Shown: positions 1 through 8,930 of the stretch, in pieces
Layout of the letters: every line of letters starts with the position of its first letter
Numbering within the stretch: the stretch's first letter is position 1
From: Syntrophorhabdales bacterium
GTDB lineage: Bacteria; Desulfobacterota; Syntrophorhabdia; Syntrophorhabdales; WCHB1-27
Reading direction: 5' to 3'
DNA: 64,000 nucleotides
Assembly: GCA_035541455.1 (NCBI GenBank)
Contig: DATKNH010000131.1
Location: 1-64,000 of the forward strand
Program-made: the position numbers and the translations under genes
Notes under the pieces: model-generated
The model's database searches: none
What the model was told of the DNA's origin: nothing
What the model saw: the letters and a program-made list of their open reading frames with translations, nothing else

Positions 1-972
1 ATACATAGGCCCTCGACCGAGGAGGAGCGCGCTCGACTGGTAGGGCAGGAGATCGTGAGCGCTTACCGAATCGTTGATCACCTATCCAAGAGAAAAGAAG
101 ACATGGTGGAGGTGGGTACAATTGCGGGCGCCGTCCCAGCGCTCGTGAACCGTCTCTATGTAGAGGCCGACCTGAAGATTCTCACAGGCTTTATAGAGCC
201 CCATATGTGGGCTGGTTATTCCGGTGGCAGAAAATCGATCTTACCGGGAATCTCTTCTGTTGAAACGCTCGAATTCATGCACGGTCCGGAAATGATTGCG
301 CACCCGATGACCGAATACGGCCAGCTGGACGGAAATCTTTTTCACGAAGCCGGCCTCCAGATTATGGAGAAAACAGGCGCCGACTTCATGGTGAATGTGA
401 CGCTCAACAAAAAGAGAGAGATTACCGGGATTTTCTCGGGTCACCCCGTAAAGGCGCATCTGGGGGGCTGCGCGTTTCTGGCAAAGCACTGCGTGCGTGA
501 GATCGATGCGCCGCTTGATTTTGTTATCACCACAAATTCCGGCGCGCCTCTCGACTGCAACCTGTATCAGAGCGTCAAGGGCATGACCGGAGCCGCAACA
601 GTGGTCAAGCGAGGCGGCGATATTCTTATTGCCACACGTTGCGCGGAAGGTGCGGGCAGCCCTGAATACAAAGAAGTGCTCAACATGGTCGATTCTCCTG
701 AATCTTTTGTCTGTCGGATCATGCAAAAAGAATTTTTCATTCCTGACCAATGGTGCGCTCAGGAAATGTACCAGGTGCTGATGGAGAAGGACGTATGGGT
801 TTACACAGAAGGTTTTTCGCAGGAGGAGCTCAAGCGATACCATCTGCGTCCCGTTGATTCAATCGAAGGATGCATCCGTTCACTTTTTCAGAAACATGGC
901 GTACATGCCCGCTGGGCAGTGGTTCCCGACGGGCCGATGGTGATTCTCAGGCTGAAAGAAGCAGGGGCGTGA
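1..972 (+). CDS. LarA-like nickel-dependent 2-hydroxyacid racemase (5' truncated)
   Basis: The frame is open from base 1, so the start lies outside the window; 323 residues are visible. The LarA/DUF2088 family is recognised by PHMWAGYSGGRKSILPG near visible residue 67 and by the NSGAPLDCNLYQSVKG block near residue 180, which match the histidine/lysine-rich cofactor pocket and the C-terminal lobe. Known LarA enzymes racemise lactate or related 2-hydroxyacids with a nickel-pincer cofactor made by LarB, LarC and LarE; none of those is visible here. The gene is followed 53 nt later by two FAD hydroxyacid dehydrogenases, which suggests racemisation of an L- or D-hydroxyacid before oxidation. The actual substrate is not determined. 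Confidence 0.85.
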   Translation: MHRPSTEEERARLVGQEIVSAYRIVDHLSKRKEDMVEVGTIAGAVPALVNRLYVEADLKILTGFIEPHMWAGYSGGRKSILPGISSVETLEFMHGPEMIAHPMTEYGQLDGNLFHEAGLQIMEKTGADFMVNVTLNKKREITGIFSGHPVKAHLGGCAFLAKHCVREIDAPLDFVITTNSGAPLDCNLYQSVKGMTGAATVVKRGGDILIATRCAEGAGSPEYKEVLNMVDSPESFVCRIMQKEFFIPDQWCAQEMYQVLMEKDVWVYTEGFSQEELKRYHLRPVDSIEGCIRSLFQKHGVHARWAVVPDGPMVILRLKEAGA

Positions 973-1025
973 GCAGTAAAGGATAAGGCAGAGAAGGACA
1001 GGAAATCACTATAAGAAGGTATTCT

Positions 1026-2423
1026 ATGAAAGAAAAAATAGAGCAACTGATTGGAGAGTGCCGGGGTTTCCTCAAAGATGAGCAGATAGTCACGGACAAG
1101 GAAGGCATGTCCCACTACTGTTACGATGCGACCGAAATGCGCTTCATGCCTGACGTCGTGCTCCTGCCATTCTCCACTGAAGAGATATCGAAGATACTGA
1201 AGCTGGCTTACACTAACGATATACCGGTCACGCCGCAGGGTGGCAGAACAGGTCTCTCTGGAGGCGCGTTGCCCGTAAAGGGTGGTGTGCTTCTCTCCCT
1301 CCTCAGGATGAACAGGATACTGGAGATCGATGAGAAAAATATGCAGGTTGTGGTGGAGCCGGGTGTGGTTTCAGCTGATCTGCAGGAGACATTGAAAAAG
1401 TACAATCTCTTTTTTCCGCCGGACCCGTCAAGCACCATAGAGAGCACGCTCGGCGGCAATGTGGCAGAGAATGCCGGCTACACGAGAGCGGTGAAGTACG
1501 GAGTGACCAGGGACTACATTATCGGTCTTGAGGCTGTTTTGCCGAATGGCGACGTAATCAACGTGGGCGGCCGGACGGTGAAGAATGTCACAGGGTATGA
1601 TCTTGTCGCGCTTATTATCGGCTCTGAGGGTACCCTTGCGGTGGTGACTAAGATTACTGCAAAGCTGCTGCCGAAACCCTTCCTTCGACGGACATGCATT
1701 TTTTATCTGGATGATCTTGTTGCAGCCGCAGACCTTGTGGTCTCGGTGTTCGGCTGCGGGATAATCCCCTGCGCTATAGAATTCATGGATAACACAAGCA
1801 TTAAATGTGTTGCCGATTACCTCTCTGCGGATCTGCGCAAGGATGCGGCGGCGATGGTGCTGATCGAAGTCGACGGGAGCAATCAGGCTGCCGTGGATGA
1901 AGACGTCAAACTGGTGATGGCGACCGCTGATAAAGCCAGGGGCGTGATCGAAACCAAACTCGCCGGCAGTGATGAGGAAGCAGAACGGTTGTGGCGTATC
2001 CGGAGGGAGACCCTGCCTGCCTTAAAGGCACTCGGGAAAGATCACCTCGAGGCCGATGTCGTGGTCCCCCGGTATCAACTGCCCTTGCTTGCCCGGTCGA
2101 TACAGGAGAGTGGTGCAGGAAAGAAAGTGAACATAGCGACGTACGGCCATTCAGGAGACGGGAATCTCCACGTCACGATCCAGTACAGGAAAAGAAACTT
2201 TGCTGAGACTGAGGAAGCATACGAGCTACTGGGAGAGATATACAGAAAGACTATCGATATGGGAGGAAAGCTGAGCGGCGAACACGGCATCGGGCTTACT
2301 GCGAAAAATTACATGTCTGCGCAGATGGGCAGAACCGAGATTGAGCTGATGAAACGCATTAAACAGGCCTTCGATCCTAAAGGCCTGCTTAATCCACAAA
2401 AAATATTCCCTGATGAGGAATGA
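1026..2423 (+). CDS. FAD-binding 2-hydroxyacid dehydrogenase (GlcD/D-lactate dehydrogenase family)
   Basis: 465 residues, the usual GlcD length. The N-terminal FAD_binding_4 (PCMH) domain shows PVTPQGGRTGLSGGALP at about residues 64-80 and NVTGYDL near 188; the C-terminal FAD-oxidase domain has GHSGDGNLHV near 376 and GEHGIGL near 417, the histidine motifs that bind substrate in this family. It should oxidise a D-2-hydroxyacid to the 2-oxoacid, passing electrons to a membrane acceptor or ETF. There is no GlcE or GlcF Fe-S subunit beside it. It sits between the LarA-like racemase and a paralogue at 2787-4190. The ATG start is followed by a Lys-rich N-terminus; the upstream Shine-Dalgarno is weak. 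Confidence 0.9.
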   Translation: MKEKIEQLIGECRGFLKDEQIVTDKEGMSHYCYDATEMRFMPDVVLLPFSTEEISKILKLAYTNDIPVTPQGGRTGLSGGALPVKGGVLLSLLRMNRILEIDEKNMQVVVEPGVVSADLQETLKKYNLFFPPDPSSTIESTLGGNVAENAGYTRAVKYGVTRDYIIGLEAVLPNGDVINVGGRTVKNVTGYDLVALIIGSEGTLAVVTKITAKLLPKPFLRRTCIFYLDDLVAAADLVVSVFGCGIIPCAIEFMDNTSIKCVADYLSADLRKDAAAMVLIEVDGSNQAAVDEDVKLVMATADKARGVIETKLAGSDEEAERLWRIRRETLPALKALGKDHLEADVVVPRYQLPLLARSIQESGAGKKVNIATYGHSGDGNLHVTIQYRKRNFAETEEAYELLGEIYRKTIDMGGKLSGEHGIGLTAKNYMSAQMGRTEIELMKRIKQAFDPKGLLNPQKIFPDEE

Positions 2424-2786
2424 AAAAATGCAGACCGCTCCGCTAGGACGACCGCCCTGCGGGCTAGGAAGATGGAAGGGGAAAGTGAAAACCCATTTCA
2501 GCACCAGAGCTGTGGCTTCTTTCGCGCTCGCGGCGCAAGCTTCGCTCGGGGCTGCCGGGATGGGTTTGATGTATTTCGAGGCGTTAGGAGTTGGGAGTCG
2601 GAGATAGTACTGATGTACATCGACGAGTCACGACGACGCGGCGTGCGACCCGCGAAGCGAGCTGGCTGCATTCTATTGTTGTTAAAGGTCGCGGGTGCCC
2701 CGCTAAATCATCGGGCAAACTGTTAAACGTGGGCGCAAACCCTAATCCTGGCGGCACCGACGAACATTACAAGGAGAGAAAGAAAA
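2424..2786 (+). repeat. Intergenic leader repeat, copy A (363 bp without a gene)
   Basis: No gene is supported here. The stretch resembles the leader at 11430-11668. Shared blocks are GCAGACCGC near the upstream stop codon, CTAGGAAGATGGAAG, CTTCGCTCGG, the 27-base block at 2557-2583 (about 25 of 27 matching 11604-11631 over the common part) and a tail at 2733-2771 that ends about 15 nt before the start codon. Copy A has roughly 150 extra bases between 2584 and 2732. The last bases (AAGGAGAG) supply the ribosome binding site of the next gene. Origin and function are unknown. Confidence 0.55.
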
Positions 2787-4190
2787 ATGAGAAAAGGATT
2801 ACAGCAGGACATAATCAAAAAATTGGAGGACATAGTCGGGGAAAACCATGTACTGAAGACCGAAGAGACTCTGGAAAAGTACAGCAAGGATGAAACACTG
2901 GGCCTCCAGGCCTGGCCCGATGCGGCTGTGCGAGTCGGCTCGGCTGATGAAGTCTCTAAAGTACTGCGCGTGGCAAACGAATACTCAATCCCGGTGACAC
3001 CGCGGGGGCTGGGCACTTCCTTGAGCGGAGGTTCAGTGCCCGTTCACGGTGGGATAGTCCTTTCCCTGGAAAGAATGAATCAGCTGCTCGAAATCGATCA
3101 GGAGAACCTGATGGCGGTCACGCAGCCCGGCATCGTTACATCCGAACTCCACCGGCTTGTGGAGGAGCAGGGCTGTTTCTATCCCCCGGACCCTGCCAGT
3201 AAGGATAGTTGCAGTATCGGGGGAAATGTCGCCGAGGGATCAGGTGGGCCCCGGGCTGTCCGTTACGGGACCACCAAAGATTATGTATGCGGCCTGGAGG
3301 CGGTTTTGCCTTCCGGAGAGATGATGACTATCGGAGGAAAGGTGGTGAAGGACGTTACCGGGTATAACCTTTGCCAACTCCTGGTAGGCTCTGAGGGCAC
3401 GTTGGCCATAGTCACCAATATTATCCTTCGTCTGATCCCCAAACCCAAGATGAAAGTGGATCTGCTTGCGCCGTTCAATGCACTTGCACCCGCGGCCGAA
3501 GCTGTCTCCGCGATCATCGGAGAGAAGATTGTGCCTACTGCGATAGAGTTCATGGATAACCCCGCGATCAGGCTTGCCGAGAGGTACCTCAACAAGAAGG
3601 TCGTTTTCAATACTGCTGCCGCTCATCTGTTAGTTCAGCTTGACGGAAATCGGCAGGAGGATTTCGAGCATGCGATGGACGTGGTGGAGCACATTTTTGA
3701 AAAATTCGGCGCCTGGGATCTGCTTGTAGCAAAAGAGCCCGAGGCCCAGAACAGACTATGGGAAGCCCGCCGCTGCATCTTTGAGGCAGCCAACCGCATG
3801 GGCGTTATATACGAGACCATGGATGTGGTGGCGCCGCGCTGCTGCGTTGCAGACCTCGTGAAAGCCAGTGAAACGATAGCCGAAGAGTTTCGTCTCGACC
3901 CCTTGTGCGTGGGCCACGCGGGTGATGGAAACGTTCATGTGCTCTATTTCAAAAAAGATGACATGGACAAGGAAGAGTGGGATAGGACCCTTCCAAAAGC
4001 CAGCAAGCTGCTCTACCAGAAGACTCTTGAAATGGGCGGAAAGATAACGGCTGAGCACGGCATAGGTCTTACCAGAAAAAAATATCTGCGCATGGACTAC
4101 ACTGAAAGGCAGATCGATCTCTTGAGGGGGATAAAGAAGACATTTGATCCGAAGGGGATTTTGAATCCGGGAAAAATTTTCGATCCGTGA
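2787..4190 (+). CDS. FAD-binding 2-hydroxyacid dehydrogenase (GlcD family), second paralogue
   Basis: 467 residues with the same two-domain layout as the preceding gene: PVTPRGLGTSLSGGS near residue 71, DVTGYNLCQL near 190, GHAGDGNVHVLYF near 378 and AEHGIGL near 424, ending in the family tail LNPGKIF. It is predicted to oxidise a 2-hydroxyacid to the 2-oxoacid with FAD. The start ATG has a clear AAGGAGAG site 8-9 nt upstream. The two GlcD genes are clearly paralogous but diverged, so they may differ in substrate or in electron acceptor. Keeping both next to a racemase would let both enantiomers be consumed. Confidence 0.9.
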   Translation: MRKGLQQDIIKKLEDIVGENHVLKTEETLEKYSKDETLGLQAWPDAAVRVGSADEVSKVLRVANEYSIPVTPRGLGTSLSGGSVPVHGGIVLSLERMNQLLEIDQENLMAVTQPGIVTSELHRLVEEQGCFYPPDPASKDSCSIGGNVAEGSGGPRAVRYGTTKDYVCGLEAVLPSGEMMTIGGKVVKDVTGYNLCQLLVGSEGTLAIVTNIILRLIPKPKMKVDLLAPFNALAPAAEAVSAIIGEKIVPTAIEFMDNPAIRLAERYLNKKVVFNTAAAHLLVQLDGNRQEDFEHAMDVVEHIFEKFGAWDLLVAKEPEAQNRLWEARRCIFEAANRMGVIYETMDVVAPRCCVADLVKASETIAEEFRLDPLCVGHAGDGNVHVLYFKKDDMDKEEWDRTLPKASKLLYQKTLEMGGKITAEHGIGLTRKKYLRMDYTERQIDLLRGIKKTFDPKGILNPGKIFDP

Positions 4191-4274
4191 TCGGCGGGTG
4201 CACAGGTAAGCGCGCGTAAGTCAATCGCTATGCCTGCAGTCCCCTTGCGCGTGAAGTCCAGCAGGAATTATTCT

Positions 4275-5438
4275 TCAGCCTTGCCCTCCTTCTCTGAAAA
4301 GCCGGGTATGGACCTTCTTGAGTTCCTCGGGGATAGCAACGTGCTGAGGGCATTTCTCCTCGCATTCGCCACACTCGGTACATGCGGACGCCCTCTGCTC
4401 GGGAGCCAAGAAGGCGTTGTAGACCAGCACCCCTGTAGGATCTTTGAACGTCATCGTGTCATTGTAGAGGGAAAGGTTCATGGGGATATTGACGCCCGAA
4501 GGGCAGGGCATACAGTAGGCGCAGCCCGTGCAGTTGACGGTAAGCAGGCTGCGATAGACATTGCGCGCCTGGTCAATGAGGAGCAAATCCGCAGGCGAGA
4601 GAGAATTTGCCGTGCCTTTTTGCGCAGAGCGGACATTCTCCCACACCTGCTCCAGGCTGCTCATGCCTGAAAGGACCGTTGCCACCTCGGGGCGATTCCA
4701 GACCCACCGCAACGCCAGCTCGCTAGGGAGCCTCTTTTCAGGTGACGCCTCGAAGAGTTCCTGCACTTGAGGCGGTACCTTTGCCAGCTTCCCTCCGCGG
4801 AGTGGCTCCATCACCACAACGCCTATGCCTTTCGATGCCGCGTACGCGATGCCTTCGCCGCCCGCTTGGTATACCTCGTCCAGGTAGTTGTACTGGATCT
4901 GACACATGGTCCAATCGTAGGCGTCTGCTATCTCCTTAAATACGGCGAAGGTGTCATGAAAAGAGAAGCCCACGCGGCGCACGCGGCCTTCCTTCACAGC
5001 CTTCTCAAGGAACGGAAATACGCCAAGGTTCTTCGCGTTCTCCCACGTCACTGCATTCAACCCGTGGAGGAGATAGAGATCGAGGTAGCCTGTCTGGAGT
5101 CGTTTGAGCTGCTCACCGAGAAACCTGTCGAAGTCCTCACGCTTCTTGGCCAGGAACACAGGCAGCTTCGTGGCGAGAGTGACGCGGTCACGATAGGGTT
5201 TCAGCAGTTTGCCGAATACCATCTCGCTCTTGCCACCGTGATAGTTGTAGGCCGTATCGAAGTAGTTGACGCCGTGCTCTATAGCATACTCGACCATCTT
5301 CGCGGTCTCTTCCTCATCGATTGATCGTGCGGGATCGAAGGAATCGGTCGGATTCTGCGTTCCTCCGACCAGGGGAAGGCGCATGGCGCCGAAGCCGAGG
5401 ATGGAAACGGGTATCTCTTTCAGGGACCTGTACAGCAT
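4275..5438 (-). CDS. Aldo/keto reductase with C-terminal 4Fe-4S ferredoxin domain
   Basis: 387 residues. The N-terminal aldo/keto reductase barrel shows ILGFGAMRLP (about residues 13-22), the catalytic Asp/Tyr in NYFDTAYNYH (about 59-68), the Lys in ATKLPVF and the His in YLLHGLN. The last 90 residues carry two cysteine groups, CTGCAYCMPCP near 302 and CTECGECEEKCP near 355, typical of the Fe-S-tailed AKR family common in anaerobes. It probably reduces or oxidises a carbonyl compound using NAD(P)H or ferredoxin. The gene is convergent with the GlcD genes and divergent from the flavoprotein at 5656. The substrate cannot be read from the sequence. Confidence 0.88.
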   Translation of the reverse strand: MLYRSLKEIPVSILGFGAMRLPLVGGTQNPTDSFDPARSIDEEETAKMVEYAIEHGVNYFDTAYNYHGGKSEMVFGKLLKPYRDRVTLATKLPVFLAKKREDFDRFLGEQLKRLQTGYLDLYLLHGLNAVTWENAKNLGVFPFLEKAVKEGRVRRVGFSFHDTFAVFKEIADAYDWTMCQIQYNYLDEVYQAGGEGIAYAASKGIGVVVMEPLRGGKLAKVPPQVQELFEASPEKRLPSELALRWVWNRPEVATVLSGMSSLEQVWENVRSAQKGTANSLSPADLLLIDQARNVYRSLLTVNCTGCAYCMPCPSGVNIPMNLSLYNDTMTFKDPTGVLVYNAFLAPEQRASACTECGECEEKCPQHVAIPEELKKVHTRLFREGGQG

Positions 5439-5580
5439 ATGCCCTCCTTATGTTCCTGTGGTCAGACTACAACAGACAGTTTACCAGCACCGAAGGGTGG
5501 CGTCCAGACAAGCGCCATGCCCAGCGTGTGGATCGAGACGAAACCAATACCCTTGACTGCCGTATAAGGAAAAATGCTTC

Positions 5581-5615
5581 TTCAAATTGATACTGCATTT
5601 GAATCAGCGTAGAGT
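5581..5615 (+). promoter_or_regulatory. Sigma-70-like promoter with an overlapping 7-bp inverted repeat
   Basis: TTGATA (5587-5592), a 17-bp spacer and TAGAGT (5610-5615) precede the flavoprotein gene. A perfect inverted repeat, TTCAAAT at 5581-5587 and ATTTGAA at 5597-5603, overlaps the -35 box, a position suited to repressor binding. No regulator for it is identified. Confidence 0.4.
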
Positions 5616-5655
5616 GGAATTAAATGCAGGAGAGTCGTGACAGGACGGAGAGCAT

Positions 5656-6753
5656 ATGAATGAATTCGACGTGATCGTCATAGGGGCGGGTCCTGCCGGT
5701 TGTTACGCCGCATTGAGCGCTGCTGCAAGAGGATGCACAGTGGCCCTTTTCGAGGAACATAGTGCCATAGGATGGCCCAGACACGACCCGGGTTGGCTGA
5801 TGGCGTCTGATTTTTCCGAGTCCATCATAGGCAGTATGGGTGCGTCTGTTCCATGGGCAAGGGTCAAAGAATATAGAGTGTGCCATGCAGAATCGGGTGA
5901 GCTCATAGAGGCGAGCACACGGGCGGGTTTTATTGTCAGGAGAGACCTCCTTGAAAAAGAGTTAGCATCATTGGCAGTAAAAGCGGGCGCCCGCCTGTAT
6001 CTGAAAACAAGGGTTGTGAATATTATCAAAACAGGCGATACAGTTGAAGGTATTGAAACAAACTCCAGAGCTACTCCAGAGGCCAGGGCGCGGATCATCA
6101 TATGTGCTGACGGTATCAGATCCGCAAGTCATGGATTCGCCGCAAAGGAAGCGTTGTGCAAGAGCACCGATCCAAAGCCGGGAATAAGCTACCTTCTTGC
6201 AAACGCGGATGTAGCACCGGGAGTCATTGAACACTTCATGTCCCCGGATCCGCTGCTCAATTACAAGACCTTCTTTACCCATGGCGATGGTTTATCCATT
6301 TTCAGCATGTTGTCCGCGGCAGCGTTTCATGATCTGAGGGAGAGAAAGGATAATGTGGTATCGCGCAAAATAGCGAATGCCTGTCCTCTGGAGATCAGTG
6401 GGTTCGCAAGAACATCAGCGGGCAAATACGGAGACTATTTCAGCAGCATGATCAGTGGGAACATCATCTTCGTAGGAGATGCTTCAGGTGGCGCAGGAAA
6501 TATTCATGGAATGATACAAGGGCAGATGGCCGCAACGGTCGCCGCGTCTGCCCTGAGGGATAAGGACACAGGCAAAGAAAGATTATCTGAATATCACGAA
6601 CTGGTGCGAAGCACTTTGGCTAAGGCTCCCTTTTTCTATTTCAGTGCGCGAAAAGATTTCAGCTCTTTTGAAAACTGGTTTCGCGAAGTAGAAGAGGCAA
6701 CGCAAGGATTGACAGCTTCAGAGTGTTCACTTCCTTTTCGCAGGTTTTTATAG
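5656..6753 (+). CDS. FAD-dependent oxidoreductase, geranylgeranyl reductase-like
   Basis: 365 residues. A Rossmann GxGxxG motif (VIGAGPAGCYAA) lies at residues 8-19 and the second FAD motif IIFVGDASGGAGNIHGM near 272 with the following alpha helix, the signature of geranylgeranyl/digeranylgeranylglycerophospholipid reductases and FixC-like flavoproteins. These enzymes reduce isoprenoid double bonds or pass electrons from ferredoxin; which applies here is not known. It stands alone, divergent from the ferredoxin-tailed aldo/keto reductase, which raises the possibility of a shared redox partner. The start ATG has a weak upstream GGACGGAG site and a promoter at 5587-5615. Confidence 0.75.
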   Translation: MNEFDVIVIGAGPAGCYAALSAAARGCTVALFEEHSAIGWPRHDPGWLMASDFSESIIGSMGASVPWARVKEYRVCHAESGELIEASTRAGFIVRRDLLEKELASLAVKAGARLYLKTRVVNIIKTGDTVEGIETNSRATPEARARIIICADGIRSASHGFAAKEALCKSTDPKPGISYLLANADVAPGVIEHFMSPDPLLNYKTFFTHGDGLSIFSMLSAAAFHDLRERKDNVVSRKIANACPLEISGFARTSAGKYGDYFSSMISGNIIFVGDASGGAGNIHGMIQGQMAATVAASALRDKDTGKERLSEYHELVRSTLAKAPFFYFSARKDFSSFENWFREVEEATQGLTASECSLPFRRFL

Positions 6754-6847
6754 CGATATAGTGAAGCCGCCATCGATAGGCAGCAGTGCGCCGACGATAT
6801 ACCCGGCATTATCCGGGTGAAGCGGTTACGCGGATGAAGAGACGCAC

Positions 6848-7681
6848 TCACTCGTCGGCGAGAAAACTCCGTGCCTCGTGGATAAACTGCTCACTTTCCC
6901 AAAGGATAGAATTGATCTCCGAGCGGGACATCGCCAGCCGTGTCCATGCCGTCTCGTCAAGAAGTGGCACAAGAGAATCACCGCCGGAGCCAAACCCGCG
7001 AGCCCGCGTGAGGATATCTGCAACGTGCAGCAGTGCGGACCTCGTCGGCCAGGTCCTGGCAAGAGAAGGCTTGTGATGGTATCTGATGGGCTCAATGAAG
7101 TAGCGGGGGAGGTTCCAGTTTTCGAAGACCCAGTTCGCAACTTCTGGATGAGTTGATTGGAAGAGCTTCTGTTCTGCGTCGATAATAGGGATCCTGTTCT
7201 TTTCGGCCATTTCGAGAGCACTCCGGTAGGTGTCGGGAAGCTTCAGGTACATGAAGACTTTCCCGATGTCGTGAAGCAGGCCCGTAATGAAAAGCTCCTT
7301 GGCTTCTCGCATCCTTTTTCTCCGTGCGGTAATCTGCGCTATGATCGCGCATCCGATGGAGTGAGCCCAGAGCCCCTCCATCTCCTTCATGAAATCAAAG
7401 AGACGCATGCCCATGAGGAGCGCTTTTGCCTGATTAAGCCCAAGGAGCAAGAGCGCCTGCGCCACGGAACCTATCCTTCCCTTAAAGCCGAAGAAGGGCG
7501 AGTTTACAACCTGCAGCAAGCGCGCGGTGAGCACCGGATCTTTTGATACGAACGCGGCAATGTCGCTGAGCGAGAGGTAGGGGTTGTCAAAGATCTGGAG
7601 TAATTTCCTCACTATAACGGGTATTGTAGAGAGTTCCTGCATCTGCTGCATCTCATGGTGAAAGGCCTCTCTAGTCTGCAT
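6848..7681 (-). CDS. HDOD domain signalling protein
   Basis: 277 residues. The HDOD domain fills about residues 15-215: STIPVIVRKLLQIF, LSDIAAFVSKDPVLTARLLQVVNSPFF and the HD-like remnant LLHDIGKVF near residue 130. HDOD proteins lack full metal-dependent phosphodiesterase activity and act in signalling or stress responses. Its start overlaps the end of the 98-residue protein upstream by 11 bp, and that gene in turn overlaps a response regulator, so the three form one operon read leftward. The cluster looks like a small sensory module; the input signal is unknown. Confidence 0.85.
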   Translation of the reverse strand: MQTREAFHHEMQQMQELSTIPVIVRKLLQIFDNPYLSLSDIAAFVSKDPVLTARLLQVVNSPFFGFKGRIGSVAQALLLLGLNQAKALLMGMRLFDFMKEMEGLWAHSIGCAIIAQITARRKRMREAKELFITGLLHDIGKVFMYLKLPDTYRSALEMAEKNRIPIIDAEQKLFQSTHPEVANWVFENWNLPRYFIEPIRYHHKPSLARTWPTRSALLHVADILTRARGFGSGGDSLVPLLDETAWTRLAMSRSEINSILWESEQFIHEARSFLADE

Positions 7682-7967
7682 AGAGCTCCTTCAGGTACTC
7701 CGCTACGGCGCTTTCCAGGAGCGCCATGTGAGCCTCGTTGCGCGTGAGGTCAAACCTCCTCTTCAGCTGGTCAAGGGCTTCGTCCAGCGTTGCGGCATCC
7801 GGATCTCCGCCAATGCACACGCTTCTCACGCCTATTCTCAGCAACCTGCGGATCAATGGCTCCGTCAGTGTTGTTCCGGATTCGAGCAGGACCACGCCGG
7901 CCTCGTTGGTTGCGGGTCTGGACAACTTCATGCCATCCTGTGCCTTATCCAGAGAAATGAAGCGCAC
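7671..7967 (-). CDS. Small conserved protein of the HDOD/response-regulator operon
   Basis: 98 residues: about 60 at the N-terminus resembling the short domain often found ahead of HD-GYP phosphodiesterases (SLDKAQDGMKLSRPATNEAGVVLLESGTTLT), then a helical tail. It has no catalytic HD pair. It overlaps the response regulator upstream by 23 bp and the HDOD gene downstream by 11 bp, which indicates translational coupling. A role as an accessory or adaptor domain for the HDOD protein is inferred from the layout only. Confidence 0.65.
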   Translation of the reverse strand: MRFISLDKAQDGMKLSRPATNEAGVVLLESGTTLTEPLIRRLLRIGVRSVCIGGDPDAATLDEALDQLKRRFDLTRNEAHMALLESAVAEYLKELYAD

Positions 7968-8715
7968 ATTCCACCTCGTTCTGCTGATCCCCCGCCGGTT
8001 CCCTGAAGATGAGTACCATCCCCCGCACCTCCTCGGTCCCGTTCACCACAGGAGCTGCTCGGTATACTATGGGCACGACCTTTTCATCCCTTGTGCGTAC
8101 GAACGCTTGTCTATCGCCTTTCTCAGACATCAGCCGTGCCCCGGGCATATCTTCCTGGATCACATTGAATACTTCGAGCCCACTTCTTCCCAGTGCCTCA
8201 GTTTCGGGCCAGCTCAGGAGCGCTTCTGCAGCGGGATTAATGAAGCTGACCGCACCCCGCGCATCGAGTGCAATGATCGCCTCATCGATGTTAGCGAGGG
8301 CGGTCTTGAACCACCCCCTGCTTTCCCGCAGCTGTTCCTCCATCCTGTGGCGGTAGAGGGCCATCTCGATTGCTGTGTGCAACTCGCGCTCGCTTATCGG
8401 TTTGAGGATATAGCCGAAGGGTGCTGTCACCTTTGCCCGGTCCAGAGTGGACCGGTCTGAGTGGGCGGTGACGAAGATCACCGGACAAATATCTCTTCTC
8501 TGAATGATTTCGGCGGCCTCGATGCCATCCATGGGCCCCTTCAGGACAATGTCCATCAGGACCACGTCCGGCCGCAGGGTCAGGGCGGAAGCAACAGCGT
8601 CGTTGCCTGAAGCTACAGGGCCGACGGGCTCATAGCCCAATTCCTGGACGGTCTGATGGATCTCCGTGGCGGTAATCTTCTCATCCTCGACAATAAGTAT
8701 GCGCTCGTGTGCCAT
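7945..8715 (-). CDS. Response regulator with PAS domain
   Basis: 256 residues. The receiver domain spans about residues 1-125: acidic pocket in LIVEDEK, phospho-acceptor Asp in VVLMDIVLKG near residue 55, Thr in FVTAHSD and Lys in ILKPIS. A PAS domain follows (about 135-245: TALANIDEAIIALDARGAVSFINPAAEALL). There is no DNA-binding or kinase output domain, so the output is probably protein-protein, perhaps through the downstream HDOD protein. No partner histidine kinase is adjacent. GAGGAGGGC precedes the ATG. Confidence 0.85.
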   Translation of the reverse strand: MAHERILIVEDEKITATEIHQTVQELGYEPVGPVASGNDAVASALTLRPDVVLMDIVLKGPMDGIEAAEIIQRRDICPVIFVTAHSDRSTLDRAKVTAPFGYILKPISERELHTAIEMALYRHRMEEQLRESRGWFKTALANIDEAIIALDARGAVSFINPAAEALLSWPETEALGRSGLEVFNVIQEDMPGARLMSEKGDRQAFVRTRDEKVVPIVYRAAPVVNGTEEVRGMVLIFREPAGDQQNEVECALHFSG

Positions 8716-8930
8716 TGTGCCCTCCTCAACACATAGATATTATCGGCTAAATAGAGAATAACGAGAGCCCCTAAAATTTTCCTGTGTGGACTTCACACGT
8801 GAATCTTGTGGTATGATACATTTTACCCAATCATAAGTCGTACCCCATCCAGGGCAAGCCAGTGAGATCAACGCAGCGTGGCAGAGCAAATCTCAGCAGC
8901 GGAACGGCTTAGAGTAAAGGAGACGACATC

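Noticed and set aside
4767-5324. 185-residue frame opposite the aldo/keto reductase
   Set aside because: Lies wholly antisense to a gene with clear catalytic and Fe-S motifs; no ribosome binding site and composition of a shadow frame.
7738-8460. 240-residue frame antisense to the response regulator
   Set aside because: The opposite strand carries a complete receiver and PAS domain; this frame has no recognisable motif.
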